From Cellulomonas sp. HZM (lineage in GTDB: Bacteria > Actinomycetota > Actinomycetes > Actinomycetales > Cellulomonadaceae): DNA of 64,000 bases. Positions 36,501-45,214 of this stretch are shown in pieces (position 1 is the first letter of the stretch; each line of letters opens with the position of its first letter). The notes under the pieces are model-generated. The model was given only the letters and a program-made list of their open reading frames with translations. It had not been told where the DNA came from and ran no database searches. The stretch lies in assembly GCF_000708885.1 (NCBI RefSeq), contig NZ_JEOE01000001.1:62001-126000 (forward strand). The letters run 5' to 3'. A program made the position numbers and the translations under genes.

Positions 36501-37381
36501 ACGACGACGTCGGTCGGGACGAAGACGGTGCCGGAGACGGTGCTGCGCAGGACGACCGTGTCGTCGGTGAACTCCGGCGACGACGCGAGCTCGACGAGGT
36601 ACTCCTTCGCGCCCGTCACGGGCGTCCAGCGGAACTCGAGGTCGTTCGCGAACGCGCCGTTCGCGGGAGACAGGAGCGTCGGCCGCGACACGCCCGACGG
36701 CCACACCACCGTGAAGGAGCGGTCCGCCGTCGCGTGCCCGGGCGCGTCCGTGCTCGACGAGGTGGTCGCGAAGAACGGCTGCACGGACCACTGGTAGTCG
36801 CCAGGGGCGAGCGACGCGGGCGTGTACGACGTGCTCGTGACGGTCACCGAGGTGCGGGTCGGCTGGCCGGCGACCCCGTACTGGAGGAGGTACTTGGTCG
36901 CGCCCGGCAGCGTGGACCACGACATGGTCACGGGGGCCGGGTACGAGATGACCGCGTCGGCCTCGGGGGAGACCAGGGCGGGCACGGGGGCCGAGTCGCG
37001 CTCGAACGAGTAGACCGTGGCGTCGACGGCATTGGCCCCGACTCCCTGCGGCACCACACGCCAGTAGAGCGTCTGTGCGTCGGTGGCACCCCATGAACGG
37101 GTCGTCGGCACCCAGCGCAGCGCGCGGGTGGTGGTCGAGTCGACGAGCGCGGCGCCCTCGAACGACGACAGCGACGTCGACACCTGCACCGTGTACGAGG
37201 TCGCACCGGGCACGCGCAGCCACGCGAGCTGGACGTCGTCGTCGCCGATCTCGGCGTGCGTGGCGGAGACGTCGATCTGCGCGACCTCGGCCGCGGCCGC
37301 GGCGGGGATCCCGGAGATCGCGGCCAGGCCCAGCCCCACGGCGAGCGCCGTCGTCGCCGCGGTGAGTCGTCGTAGCTTCAT
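33545..37381 (-). CDS. giant secreted fibronectin type III repeat protein
   Basis: This 1278-residue protein has a clear Sec signal (MKLRRLTAATTALAVGLGLAAISGIPAAAAAEV). The ATG at 37381 has GGGGGAA upstream; an earlier in-frame start would add 17 hydrophilic residues before the signal. The rest consists of about 12 Fn3-like modules of roughly 90-100 residues, recognisable by the recurring W-x-x-V-x-G-A-x-x-Y core and YxWRV or YxVRV strands. The last three are canonical (for example SWKKPSSNGSVITGYTVQYS). No catalytic domain, sortase motif or membrane anchor is seen. It is probably a surface or matrix protein. It lies on the opposite strand inside the aro cluster. Confidence 0.92.
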   Translation of the reverse strand: MKLRRLTAATTALAVGLGLAAISGIPAAAAAEVAQIDVSATHAEIGDDDVQLAWLRVPGATSYTVQVSTSLSSFEGAALVDSTTTRALRWVPTTRSWGATDAQTLYWRVVPQGVGANAVDATVYSFERDSAPVPALVSPEADAVISYPAPVTMSWSTLPGATKYLLQYGVAGQPTRTSVTVTSTSYTPASLAPGDYQWSVQPFFATTSSSTDAPGHATADRSFTVVWPSGVSRPTLLSPANGAFANDLEFRWTPVTGAKEYLVELASSPEFTDDTVVLRSTVSGTVFVPTDVVVNRTYYWRVTAYDVNGLAGEPSGISQVAKRMSMSEASVLDTDESTARPSFTNIGTTVEGATVLPFDQFQLSWTPVPRTTYYQVTVNKNGQAPVTCKTASTSATIVAKSTATGNSTQSLSNSAECLWTTDAAAKIAPGDALDSDAGIYIAKVVAVNMSASKTSTYQSSNPSNSDVQSTTVSVDHYFRVGAATRTSTQDVVVDPVAGSVLGGGYQRTSDASPLLSWAPVTGANGYVVRLYADADKSSQVAELRTTTPMIRSTGVFVANNTNVSTDAYTAEVTPAVVNDTEWLELSTRGKGIIQWQRTATSPAAGVVTYQGNVPLLSMTSTPRTQLGGANRGYEVQVFKSGSSSAYAKLRVDQPSTVAAKSFSFSSSTKTFTATALEQGDYEFAWDVLDAAGNSGPLSARVPFSMGRLTPTDLTQQLSADGTSALLSWSSPVSAASYTVTVRDTSGASFPTIPATTARAVSVQGLVPGKTYTWSVTAKDRSGNVTYASPTSTLSVSQSTVTLRPAALTDVSSSAPTIAWDPVPGASRYLVRVAEASKGLATATAVETSALSHVPTGALAYGTAYLFDVRAVPEVRTTSSTRPVLAASATGTLSVRTPPGIPSLATPTVSGTGLTATWTALTGAAAGTTTAPTYVVRFRPQTAPEQAWASRDVTGTSLTLTGLNVGTTYEVAVAAKNSEGQGGWSTTRTVTTAGPPNAPSSVRATSGLKQLAVSWGSASSKLPVTAYTIRWRPTSATTWTTRSLSATTRSYTITGLGQATYRVEVTATSAAGTGLPATVDQVSYGQASAPRSVAAKRGDGKASVTWSAPSSAGGSTLQGYRVERRQYSSSSKKWSAWTQATTTSSSTRSATLSGLTNGTAYQVRVTARTSAGDGVASGAVSVTPAGKPKAPTSVKVTVSKGKAKVSWKKPSSNGSVITGYTVQYSTNGTSWKTAKSASKSATSATWTKAKKGKRYYVRVVAKNAVGTGTASSKVSFTAK

Positions 37382-37517
37382 CGAGTGGTTCCCCCAGCGC
37401 AGACCGGTCAGCTGACTCCCGTCAGTCGGCACGCGGGGGTGCGGACATGAGCCGCTCGCGATGATTCGCCCGAATGGCGCTGATGGACGTGCCGTCCAGG
37501 GACGGTGGACGCGCGAC

Positions 37518-37523
37518 TAAGGT
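37518..37523 (+). promoter_or_regulatory. -10 box of aroK
   Basis: TAAGGT lies 7 bp before the GTG at 37531, the spacing of a leaderless actinobacterial promoter. No clear -35 is seen. Confidence 0.5.
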
Positions 37524-37530
37524 TCGGGTC

Positions 37531-38088
37531 GTGCCCGTCACCGCCCCCCGCATCGTCCTCGTCGGCCCTCCGGGCGCCGGCAAGACCACGGTCGCCGCCG
37601 CCCTCGCCGAGCGCTGGCACCTCGAGACGCGGGACACCGACGCCGACGTCGAGAGCGCCGCGGGCAAGCCCATCGCCGAGATCTTCGTCGACGACGGCGA
37701 GCCGCACTTCCGCGAGCTCGAGCGTGACGCGGTCGCTGCGGCGGTCGCCGAGCACGACGGCGTCCTCGCGCTCGGCGGCGGCGCGGTGCTGCGCGAGGAG
37801 ACGCAGGCCGTGCTCGCCGGGTACCGGGAGAACGGGGGAGTCGTCGTCTTCCTCGACGTGTCGCTCGCGCACGCCGCACCGCGCGTGGGTCTGAACCAGG
37901 CGCGTCCGCTCCTGCTGGGCAACCCGCGTGCGCGCTGGCAGGCGCTCATGGAGGAGCGTCGGCCGGTGTACGAGGCGGTCGCGACGGTGCACGTGCTGAC
38001 CGACGGGCGTACGCCGGCCGAGGTGGCCGAGACGATCGAGATCGAGCTGGCCGCGCTGCGCGTGGCGAGCGTGGAGGGTGACGAGTGA
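37531..38088 (+). CDS. aroK: shikimate kinase
   Basis: AroK phosphorylates shikimate with ATP. The 185-residue product has Walker A GPPGAGKTTVAAAL, the shikimate-binding DTDADVE, F(R)ELERDAV and LGGGAVLREE, and the lid arginine region RPLLLGNPRARWQALMEERRPVYE. GTG at 37531 gives the family-typical short N terminus and fits the -10 box; an ATG at 37474 would add 19 unconserved residues. It overlaps aroB by 4 bp. The start of this sub-operon is separated from aroC by the Fn3 gene. Confidence 0.95.
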   Translation: MPVTAPRIVLVGPPGAGKTTVAAALAERWHLETRDTDADVESAAGKPIAEIFVDDGEPHFRELERDAVAAAVAEHDGVLALGGGAVLREETQAVLAGYRENGGVVVFLDVSLAHAAPRVGLNQARPLLLGNPRARWQALMEERRPVYEAVATVHVLTDGRTPAEVAETIEIELAALRVASVEGDE

Positions 38089-39191
38089 CGACGACCGTGC
38101 ACGTGGGCGGCGGGCAGCCGTACGACGTCCTCATCGGCCACAACCTGCTCGGCGAGCTGCCGGCGCTCGTCGGGGATGCCCGGCGCGTGCTCGTCGTGCA
38201 CCCCGCGGCCCTGGCGACCACGGCGGACACCGTGATCGAGGACCTGCGCGCGCAGGGTTACGAGGCGTTCGGCGCCGAGGTCCCGGACGCCGAGGAGGCG
38301 AAGACCGCCCAGGTGGCCGCGTTCCTGTGGGGTGTGCTGGGCCAGGCCGACTTCACGCGGTCCGACGCGGTCGTCGCGGTCGGCGGCGGCGCGACGACCG
38401 ACCTCGGAGGGTTCGTCGCGGCGACGTGGCTGCGCGGGATCAAGGTCGTGCAGGTGCCGACGACGCTGCTCGCGATGGTCGACGCCGCGGTCGGTGGCAA
38501 GACGGGGATCAACACCGCGGAGGGCAAGAACCTCGTCGGTGCGTTCCATCCGCCCGCAGGCGTGCTGTGCGACCTCGCCGCGCTCGCCAGCATGTCGCCG
38601 CACGACTTCGTCGCCGGGCTCGCCGAGGTCGTCAAGTGCGGCTTCATCGCCGATCCCGTGATCCTCGACCTCGTCGAGGCGAACGTCGAGCTGCTGCGCG
38701 ACCCGGTCGCCGCGAGCGGCTCCGACGTGCTGCTCGAGCTCGTCGAGCGGGCCGTCGCGGTCAAGGCACGCGTCGTGAGCGAGGACCTCAAGGAGTCCGG
38801 GCTGCGCGAGATCCTCAACTACGGGCACACGTTCGCGCATGCGGTCGAGCACGTCGAGCGCTACCAGTGGCGTCACGGCGCGGCGGTGTCGGTGGGCATG
38901 GTCTACGTCGCGGAGCTGGCGCGGCTGGCCGGGCGGCTCGATGACGACGTCGTCGCACGCCACCGCTCGGTGCTGAGCTCGCTCGGGCTGCCGACGACCT
39001 ACCGTGGTGACCGGTGGGAGCGCCTGCTCACGGCGATGCGGCGCGACAAGAAGACGCGCGGGGACCTGCTGCGGTTCGTCGTGCTCGAGGGCATCGGCCG
39101 ACCGGCGCGCCTCGAGGGTCCGGACCCGACCCTGCTCGTCGCCGCGTACGCCGAGGTGAGCGCGGACGCGCCCCGCGGGGTCGCGCTGTAG
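38085..39191 (+). CDS. aroB: 3-dehydroquinate synthase
   Basis: AroB converts DAHP to 3-dehydroquinate using NAD and a metal ion. The 368-residue protein has the NAD-binding [39 protein letters not shown], and metal-ligand regions [23 protein letters not shown] and [10 protein letters not shown]. The GTG start overlaps aroK (GTGA), so the two are translationally coupled. Standard length and motifs are intact. Confidence 0.97.
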   Translation: MTTTVHVGGGQPYDVLIGHNLLGELPALVGDARRVLVVHPAALATTADTVIEDLRAQGYEAFGAEVPDAEEAKTAQVAAFLWGVLGQADFTRSDAVVAVGGGATTDLGGFVAATWLRGIKVVQVPTTLLAMVDAAVGGKTGINTAEGKNLVGAFHPPAGVLCDLAALASMSPHDFVAGLAEVVKCGFIADPVILDLVEANVELLRDPVAASGSDVLLELVERAVAVKARVVSEDLKESGLREILNYGHTFAHAVEHVERYQWRHGAAVSVGMVYVAELARLAGRLDDDVVARHRSVLSSLGLPTTYRGDRWERLLTAMRRDKKTRGDLLRFVVLEGIGRPARLEGPDPTLLVAAYAEVSADAPRGVAL

Positions 39192-39196
39192 ACCAC

Positions 39197-39202
39197 TACG
39201 CT
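39197..39202 (+). promoter_or_regulatory. -10 box of aroQ
   Basis: TACGCT lies 6 bp before the aroQ ATG and 5 bp after the aroB stop. There is no Shine-Dalgarno sequence, so aroQ may have its own leaderless transcript. Confidence 0.5.
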
Positions 39203-39208
39203 GCCGCC

Positions 39209-39649
39209 ATGACGCGTGCGCTGGTGCTCAACGGCCCCAACCTGGGCCGGCTCGGCTCCCGCGAGCCCGAGGTCTACGGCTCGGCGGACCACGACGACCT
39301 CGTCGCCGCGGTCTCGCGCTGGGCCGACGAGCTCGGGATCGACGTCGAGGTGCGTCAGACCGACGACGAGTCGCAGCTGGTCGGCTGGCTGCACGAGGCC
39401 GTCGACGCCCGCGCGCACGTGGTGCTCAACCCGGCGGCGTTCACGCACTACTCCTACGCGCTGCGTGACGCGGCGGCCCAGGTGACGCACGCTGGCCTGA
39501 CCCTCGTCGAGGTCCACATCAGCAACCCGTACGCGCGCGAGGAGTTCCGGCACCGCAGCGTGATCGGGCCCATCGCGACGGGGACCGTCGCAGGATTCGG
39601 CGTCGACTCCTACCGTCTCGCGCTGCAGGCGGTCGCCGCACGCGCCTGA
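39209..39649 (+). CDS. aroQ: type II 3-dehydroquinate dehydratase
   Basis: AroQ dehydrates 3-dehydroquinate. The 146-residue product has the type II signatures [20 protein letters not shown], with the flexible-loop catalytic tyrosine and arginine, [15 protein letters not shown], and [20 protein letters not shown]. It completes aroK-aroB-aroQ; with aroE and aroC in the window, five of the seven steps to chorismate are present. Its stop runs into a short tandem repeat. Confidence 0.96.
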   Translation: MTRALVLNGPNLGRLGSREPEVYGSADHDDLVAAVSRWADELGIDVEVRQTDDESQLVGWLHEAVDARAHVVLNPAAFTHYSYALRDAAAQVTHAGLTLVEVHISNPYAREEFRHRSVIGPIATGTVAGFGVDSYRLALQAVAARA

Positions 39650-39680
39650 GGTCACGCCGCAGGTCACGCCGCAGGTCACG
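39650..39680 (+). repeat. 12-bp tandem repeat, about 2.6 copies
   Basis: GGTCACGCCGCA at 39650 and 39662, then a partial copy GGTCACG at 39674, starts immediately after the aroQ TGA. The copies are identical. Confidence 0.85.
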
Positions 39681-39833
39681 GAACGCTTGCGCGACACGCC
39701 ACCGGGTCGCGTCCGATCGACAGGATCGTTGCGTACCCTGCCGCCGCGGGCGCATCGCGCCGGGCCTGGCCCGGACGCGCGCGGTGGGCCCGCTGTCCGA
39801 CCGTCGCCGACCCGTGAGGGACGTCCAGCGCGC

Positions 39834-41705
39834 ATGGCTGTGCTCACCCCGCCGCCGCCGACGCGCACCAGCACGCGCCCGCCCGGCCCGGCCGCGACGC
39901 GCATCGAGCCGCGGCCCGGCTCGGTCACGACGCAGCGCAGCACGCACGCGCGCCGCCGTCGTGGTCGGTTCGCACGCCTCGTCGCGCGGGTCGTCGCGAG
40001 CATCGCCGCCGTCGTCGCCATGTCGGTGTGCGTGGTGCTCCTCACGACGCCCACGCCGCCGCTGCCCGCACCGTCCGCGCCCGGGGCGATCGCGGTGAGC
40101 CACCACTCGTTCGGCCTGACGTGGACGGCGGTGCCTGGTGCGACCAGCTACCGCGTGCGCGTCGCCACCGACCCGGCGATGTCCCGCGTGGTGTGGCAGG
40201 CGCCGGCCGTGAGCGGGACGCTCGCCGTCGTCGCGGGGCCCCACGTCTACGAGCACACGGACTACTACGCCTCGGTCCAGGCCGTCGCGGGAAGCAACGT
40301 CAGCACCGCGAGCGAGGCCGCCCACGTGCAGACGGGGTGGCAGTCGCCCGGGCCCGTCACGGGGACCACCACCGACCACGTCGACGTCACGGGCTTCACG
40401 CTGCACTGGTCCGCGGCCCCGCTCGCGGACCGCTACCTCGTGACGGTGCGGGCGGGCGACGAGGTGGTGACCGAGCAGATGGTCCGCGGGCTGTCGCTGC
40501 GCGTCGCCGCCCGAGACGGTCGCGCGTACACCGCGACGGTCCTGCCCGCCCGGCGCACACTCACCGGACCGGCGGGGAGCGCGAAGGTCACGACCCCGGT
40601 GAAGAAGGTCGGCAAGCCCGGCAAGCCGTTCGTCGAGCCGGTCTCGACGAGCTCGCTCGACGTTCGCTGGGGGGCCGCGACGGACGCGACGGGGTACAGC
40701 GTGCAGCTCCTCGCCACCCCGAAGGGCAAGCCGGTCGCGACGGCGACGTCGAGCAAGCCGGAGGTGACGCTGCAGCACGTCGACCGCGCCAAGCTGGGCT
40801 CGGTGTTCTGGGTGCGGATCACGTCGAACCGATTCGGGCTCAGCACCGCTCGCTCGAAGCCGGTGCCGACGACGCTCCTGCCCGGTACCCCCGGACGTTC
40901 GCGGTCGTTCACCGCGACGTTCGCGTCGTACAACCTGCTCAAGCCGAGCGAGACCGACGCGGAGAAGCGGTCGTGGCAGAAGCGGTACGCCGTCGCCGGG
41001 GCCGCGCTGCGCGGCGTCGACGTCGCCGGGCTGCAGGAGACGCCGTGGAAGAAGTTCAACGGCAAGCGGCCCGTCCAGGTGGTCGCGAAGAAGGCGGGCC
41101 TCGTCGTCGCCAAGCACCCGCACAGCAGCAAGCCGTGCACCACGACGAGCGAGCCGATCCTGTACCGCGCCTCGAAGTTCACCGTGGTGCACTGCGGGGT
41201 CGACCAGCTCGCGACCAAGGGACCGAAGCGGTACGCGTCGTGGGCGCTGCTCAAGGAGCGCGAGAGCGGCCGGACCGTCCTGGTGACCAGCGCGCACCTC
41301 GTCGCGTACGCGGGCACGTCGTCGAGCCGTACGCCCGCCGTGCAGAAGCAGCGAGCCGTCCAGGCGAAGCGGCTCGTCAAGGCCATCGCGAAGCACAACG
41401 CGCACGAGTCGCCCGTCGTCGTGCTGGGTGACCTGAACACGTACCCGAACCGGGCGACCGTCACCCCGCTGGACGTCCTCGCGAGCGCGGGCTACGCACC
41501 CTCGGAGATGACCGCACCGCAGCGCACCGACGCCCAGTACGCGTCGTTCCACGGGTTCCAGACGGCGCGGACGACGGGACAGCACTTCGACCAGGTCATC
41601 GTCGACGGGCGCTCCGTCGTGGAGGCCTATGCGGTGAAGGTCACCGACCCCGCACGAGCGCCGTCCGACCACTTCCAGGTGCGCGCGAAGATCGCCGTGC
41701 ACTGA
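39834..41705 (+). CDS. membrane-anchored or secreted Fn3 - endonuclease/exonuclease/phosphatase fusion
   Basis: The product is 623 residues. A basic, Arg-rich N terminus precedes one hydrophobic helix (about 46-71) that acts as a signal anchor. Fn3-like modules cover about 78-350 (the first contains LTWTAVPGATSYRVRVA). From about 357 a DNase I-like metal phosphoesterase domain carries FASYNLLKP, GLQE, ILYRASKF, LVTSAHL, VVLGDLNTYPN and a final SDHFQVRAKI, the catalytic Asn, Glu, Asp/Asn and His set. The substrate (nucleic acid or phospholipid) is open. The start is uncertain: ATG 39834 lacks a close ribosome site and the N terminus is long. Confidence 0.85.
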   Translation: MAVLTPPPPTRTSTRPPGPAATRIEPRPGSVTTQRSTHARRRRGRFARLVARVVASIAAVVAMSVCVVLLTTPTPPLPAPSAPGAIAVSHHSFGLTWTAVPGATSYRVRVATDPAMSRVVWQAPAVSGTLAVVAGPHVYEHTDYYASVQAVAGSNVSTASEAAHVQTGWQSPGPVTGTTTDHVDVTGFTLHWSAAPLADRYLVTVRAGDEVVTEQMVRGLSLRVAARDGRAYTATVLPARRTLTGPAGSAKVTTPVKKVGKPGKPFVEPVSTSSLDVRWGAATDATGYSVQLLATPKGKPVATATSSKPEVTLQHVDRAKLGSVFWVRITSNRFGLSTARSKPVPTTLLPGTPGRSRSFTATFASYNLLKPSETDAEKRSWQKRYAVAGAALRGVDVAGLQETPWKKFNGKRPVQVVAKKAGLVVAKHPHSSKPCTTTSEPILYRASKFTVVHCGVDQLATKGPKRYASWALLKERESGRTVLVTSAHLVAYAGTSSSRTPAVQKQRAVQAKRLVKAIAKHNAHESPVVVLGDLNTYPNRATVTPLDVLASAGYAPSEMTAPQRTDAQYASFHGFQTARTTGQHFDQVIVDGRSVVEAYAVKVTDPARAPSDHFQVRAKIAVH

Positions 41706-41772
41706 CCCGACGGGACGCTGGTGGGGTCCGCCCGGCATGATCGTCCTCGGGTCTGACGAGGGGAGCCCGACG

Positions 41773-43497
41773 ATGGTCGTCGCCGTCCTAGGAGTACTGG
41801 CCGTGGTGGCCGTGAACGCTTTCGCGCGCAAGGTGGGTGTCGTCGCGCCGCTCGCGCTCGTCGCCGTCGGCATCGCCGCGAGCTGGCTGCCGATCGCCGA
41901 CGGGTTCCACCTCGATCCCGAGTGGATCCTCGCGGGCGTGCTGCCGCCCCTGCTCTACTCGGCCGCCGTGTCGATGCCGACCATGGAGTTCCGGCGCGAC
42001 TTCGGCACCATCGGCGGGCTGTCGGTGACGCTCGTCGTCATCACCTCCGTGGTGCTCGGGCTGATCTTCTCGTGGCTCGTCCCGGGCGTGGGGCTCGCGA
42101 TGGGCATCGCGCTCGGGGCGGTCATCAGCCCGACCGACGCGGTCGCAACCGGCATCGTCAAACGGCTCGGCGCGACGCCACGCGTGGTCACGGTGCTGGA
42201 GGGGGAGAGCCTGCTCAACGACGCGTCGGCGCTGGTGATCCTGCGCTCCGCCATCGTCGCGGTGGGGGCCTCGGTGTCGCTCGGGCACGTGGCGCTCGAC
42301 TTCGGCCGGTCCGTCGTGATCGCCGTGCTCGTCGGGCTCGTGGTCGGGTACGCGAACCTGCGTGCCCGGGGTGCTCTCAAGGACACGGCATCGTCCACCG
42401 CGATCTCGTTCGTCGTGCCGTTCGTCGCGTCGGTCCCGGCCGAGCACCTCGGCGCATCGGGCCTGGTCGCGGCCGTCACCGCGGGGCTCGTCACCGGGCA
42501 GGGGTCCGCGCGCTACCTGCGGGCCCAGCAGCGCCTCGCCGAGACGTCCAACTGGTCCACGATCGAGCTCCTCCTCGAGGGGGGCGTCTTCCTCACGATG
42601 GGGCTGCAGCTGTCCGGGCTGCTGGACGACGTGCGAGAGGCCCACGACTCGGCGTGGACCGCGGTCTGGCTCGGAGCGCTGGCGATCCTCGTGACGATCG
42701 TGCTGCGCACCGGGTACGTCGCCGCGGTCCTGTGGTCGGCCCGCCACCAGCTGGACCCCGACGAGGAGAAGGAGCGGCTGGCGGTCGCCTCCGAGCGCAT
42801 CGCCGAGCGGACCCGCCGGCAGCGGCTCGCGTCCGAGGGCCGTGGCGCCGACCGCGCCCGGAGGTCCCAGGAGACGTGGGCGTTGCGCGTGACGCGCCGG
42901 GTCGCCGACATCGACTACCTCGCACGGTCCCCGTTGCGACGCCGCGAGGGGGCCGTCCTCGTGTGGGCCGGGATGCGTGGGGCGGTGACGGTCGCAGCCG
43001 CGCAGACCCTGCCCGAGAGCGACGTGCGCGACCTGCTCGTCCTGGTCGCGTTCGTCGCGGCCGCGGGCAGCCTCCTCGTGCAGGGCGGCACTCTCGGCTG
43101 GCTGGTCCGGTCGCTCGACCTCGGGGGAGCACCGCAGGACGCGGAGGACGACGAGCGCGCGCGCCTGCTCGACGCGATGGCGGGTGCGACGCTGCGCGTC
43201 GTCGACGACCCCGACCTGCGCCGCTCCGACGGCACGCCGTTCGACGCCGAGGTGCTCGCTCGCACGCGCGCCCGGGCCGTGCGGCGCGACGAGGACGACC
43301 CGCGCGACACGCGGGCGCTGTCCGACGAGCTCCTGGAGCTCAGGCTGCGGATCATCGACGCACAGCGCGACATCCTCCTGGAGGCGCGCAGCACCGGGAC
43401 GTTCAGCTCGGCCGCGCTCTCGTCGGCGCTCGACGTGCTCGACGCCGACCAGATCAGCGCGGAGCTCAAGGGCGGGCGCCGGGGCGACGAGCGCTGA
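41773..43497 (+). CDS. CPA1-family Na+/H+ antiporter
   Basis: This 574-residue membrane protein has about 12 transmembrane helices. Antiporter signatures are ISPTDAVATGIVKRLG and LEGESLLNDASALVI, the cation-binding NhaP region, and WAGMRGAVTVAAAQTLP. A long cytoplasmic insert (about 315-385, rich in Glu and Arg) and a C-terminal tail of about 110 residues are hydrophilic. ATG at 41773 has GAGGGGAG six bases upstream and is preferred to ATG 41737. It exchanges Na+ or K+ for protons across the cytoplasmic membrane; ion choice cannot be told from sequence. Confidence 0.92.
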   Translation: MVVAVLGVLAVVAVNAFARKVGVVAPLALVAVGIAASWLPIADGFHLDPEWILAGVLPPLLYSAAVSMPTMEFRRDFGTIGGLSVTLVVITSVVLGLIFSWLVPGVGLAMGIALGAVISPTDAVATGIVKRLGATPRVVTVLEGESLLNDASALVILRSAIVAVGASVSLGHVALDFGRSVVIAVLVGLVVGYANLRARGALKDTASSTAISFVVPFVASVPAEHLGASGLVAAVTAGLVTGQGSARYLRAQQRLAETSNWSTIELLLEGGVFLTMGLQLSGLLDDVREAHDSAWTAVWLGALAILVTIVLRTGYVAAVLWSARHQLDPDEEKERLAVASERIAERTRRQRLASEGRGADRARRSQETWALRVTRRVADIDYLARSPLRRREGAVLVWAGMRGAVTVAAAQTLPESDVRDLLVLVAFVAAAGSLLVQGGTLGWLVRSLDLGGAPQDAEDDERARLLDAMAGATLRVVDDPDLRRSDGTPFDAEVLARTRARAVRRDEDDPRDTRALSDELLELRLRIIDAQRDILLEARSTGTFSSAALSSALDVLDADQISAELKGGRRGDER

Positions 43498-43500
43498 GGA

Positions 43501-45099
43501 TCATGCGGGCTGCGCGGAGTCCAGCGTGCCGCGCGGGACCACCTCGATCGTGACCGCGGCCTGCGCGCCGAGCAGGCCGCGCGCCGCCTCCGGCAGCGGG
43601 ACGCGCACGCGCCAGTGCCTCGGCTCGGGTTCGTCGTCCTGCAGCGGGGGGTCGTGCGCCGGGTCGGGGGACCAGTCCCGGATCGCGCCGCCCAGGGTCG
43701 AGGACCACACGCCCCACGTCGCGGGTGCACCACCGGCGTCGGCGCCGATGTCGACCACCAGCACGTCCTGCCAGTCCGCGGTCTGCTCGAGGTGGTCGAG
43801 GAACGAGAGGAGCCCCTGCTTCTTGCGCAGCGACAGCAGCCGCAGGCTCAGCACGTGGCGCATCGTCGCGGCGCGCGCCCCGGTCGTGGGGTCGGGCGGC
43901 CGCGTCGCCTGCGACGACAGGAACGTGCGCAGCAGCGGGACGGGCGTGCCGGCCGAGTCGGGGGTCGTCGCGGGATCCTGCACGCGCTCGATCTGGACGG
44001 GGCACAGGTGCGCCGTGCTCTGCTCGTGCAGCACGACCGGCAGGCCGCGGATCGAGAGCGCGACCTCGAGCTGCCAGTCGGTGCCGTCCTCGGGCGTCCC
44101 CGGGAGCCGCAGGTCGGTCAGCGTCGCGGTGACCTGCAGGTCGCCGAACAGGAACCTGCGCAGGTTCTGGTAGCCCTCCTCGGAGTTGACGATGCCGAAC
44201 CGCCCCGAGTGGCTGCGGTGCACGAACGCACGCGGCGTGCCGCGGACGTAGGCGTCGTCGATCTGCACCAGGCCGTCGCTGCGTGAACCGACCGCACGGG
44301 CGGACAGGCCCATCGCGACGTCGTAGTCCTGGGCGTCGGTGCCGACGAGGCAGAACAGCCGGTCGTGCGGAAAGCCGCCCTCGGGCATGACCGTCGCGTC
44401 GAAGTCGCCAGACGGGACGGGCACGGTCGTCGGCGTCAGGTACTCCTTCATGCGTGCCGGGCCGAAGATGTCCGCGCCCGCGACGCCTGTGAGATCACGC
44501 AGCTTCTCGAGCAGCCCGCCGCCGATCGCGAACTCGATCCCGCCGTGCGGTGTGGCGTACGTGAACACCCGGTCGACGAGCGCGGTCGCCGCGTCGAGCG
44601 AGCCTCCGATCCGCTCGGCGTCCGGGACCGCGCGCTGGATCATCGAGCGCACGACGAGGCCGCCCATCGAGTGCGCCACGAGGAACACGCGCGGAGCGCC
44701 GGTCTGCCTGCGCACCAGCTGGACGAGGTCCAGCAGCGACGACGCCGCGCGCTCGATCGAGAACGGGTTGGGGTCCTTGGTGAGGTGCGGCGCGAACTCG
44801 TCGTAGAAGCGGTGCACCCAGATCGTCGCGGCCGGGACCGACCCGGTCTCCTGGTCTGCCAGGTAGGCCGCCTGGTTGCCGTGCACGAGCAGCTGGTAGC
44901 CGTGGTCCTGCATGAGGCGGATCAGCGGGCTCTCGAACTGGTGGAACGCGGGCCGGTCGGCACCGTCGACGCGTACCTGCACCGAGCCCTCGTTGAACCC
45001 GTAGAAGGGGTCGGCGACCGCGCTGTCGATGCCCGACGGCCCGCCCGCGAAGCCGCGCACGTAGACGACCGGCAGCCGGCCGTCACCGGGATAGGTCAC
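43501..45099 (-). CDS. alpha/beta hydrolase (lipase/PGAP1-like)
   Basis: This 532-residue protein has no signal peptide. The N-terminal half is an alpha/beta hydrolase with the nucleophile elbow VAHSMGGLVVRSM, followed by FTYATPHGGIEFA, as in lipase and PGAP1-like esterases; VVYVRGF near the start forms the first strand. The C-terminal part (about 330-532) is beta-rich and unrecognised. The GTG start at 45099 has AAGGAGGAT, an excellent ribosome site. It converges with the antiporter gene, 3 bp apart. Substrate unknown. Confidence 0.85.
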   Translation of the reverse strand: MTYPGDGRLPVVYVRGFAGGPSGIDSAVADPFYGFNEGSVQVRVDGADRPAFHQFESPLIRLMQDHGYQLLVHGNQAAYLADQETGSVPAATIWVHRFYDEFAPHLTKDPNPFSIERAASSLLDLVQLVRRQTGAPRVFLVAHSMGGLVVRSMIQRAVPDAERIGGSLDAATALVDRVFTYATPHGGIEFAIGGGLLEKLRDLTGVAGADIFGPARMKEYLTPTTVPVPSGDFDATVMPEGGFPHDRLFCLVGTDAQDYDVAMGLSARAVGSRSDGLVQIDDAYVRGTPRAFVHRSHSGRFGIVNSEEGYQNLRRFLFGDLQVTATLTDLRLPGTPEDGTDWQLEVALSIRGLPVVLHEQSTAHLCPVQIERVQDPATTPDSAGTPVPLLRTFLSSQATRPPDPTTGARAATMRHVLSLRLLSLRKKQGLLSFLDHLEQTADWQDVLVVDIGADAGGAPATWGVWSSTLGGAIRDWSPDPAHDPPLQDDEPEPRHWRVRVPLPEAARGLLGAQAAVTIEVVPRGTLDSAQPA

Positions 45100-45162
45100 G
45101 GGATCCTCCTTCGTCGGCGGGACATCCGGAAGGACCGGGTGAGCCCGCTCCTGATACGACGA

Positions 45163-45196
45163 AGGGGCCGGCGCACCGTACGGTGCGCCGGCCCCT
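45163..45196 (-). terminator. perfectly palindromic terminator hairpin
   Basis: A 34-bp perfect palindrome (17-bp arms 45163-45179 and 45180-45196) lies 18 bp beyond the minus-strand stop at 45215. The loop would be the central GTAC. Confidence 0.85.
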
Positions 45197-45214
45197 CGTG
45201 CGGAGCAGGGGAGG

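Noticed and set aside
39014..39649. Extended frame for aroQ starting inside aroB
   Set aside because: The type II dehydroquinase N terminus and a -10 box fix the start at 39209; the extra part overlaps aroB in another frame.
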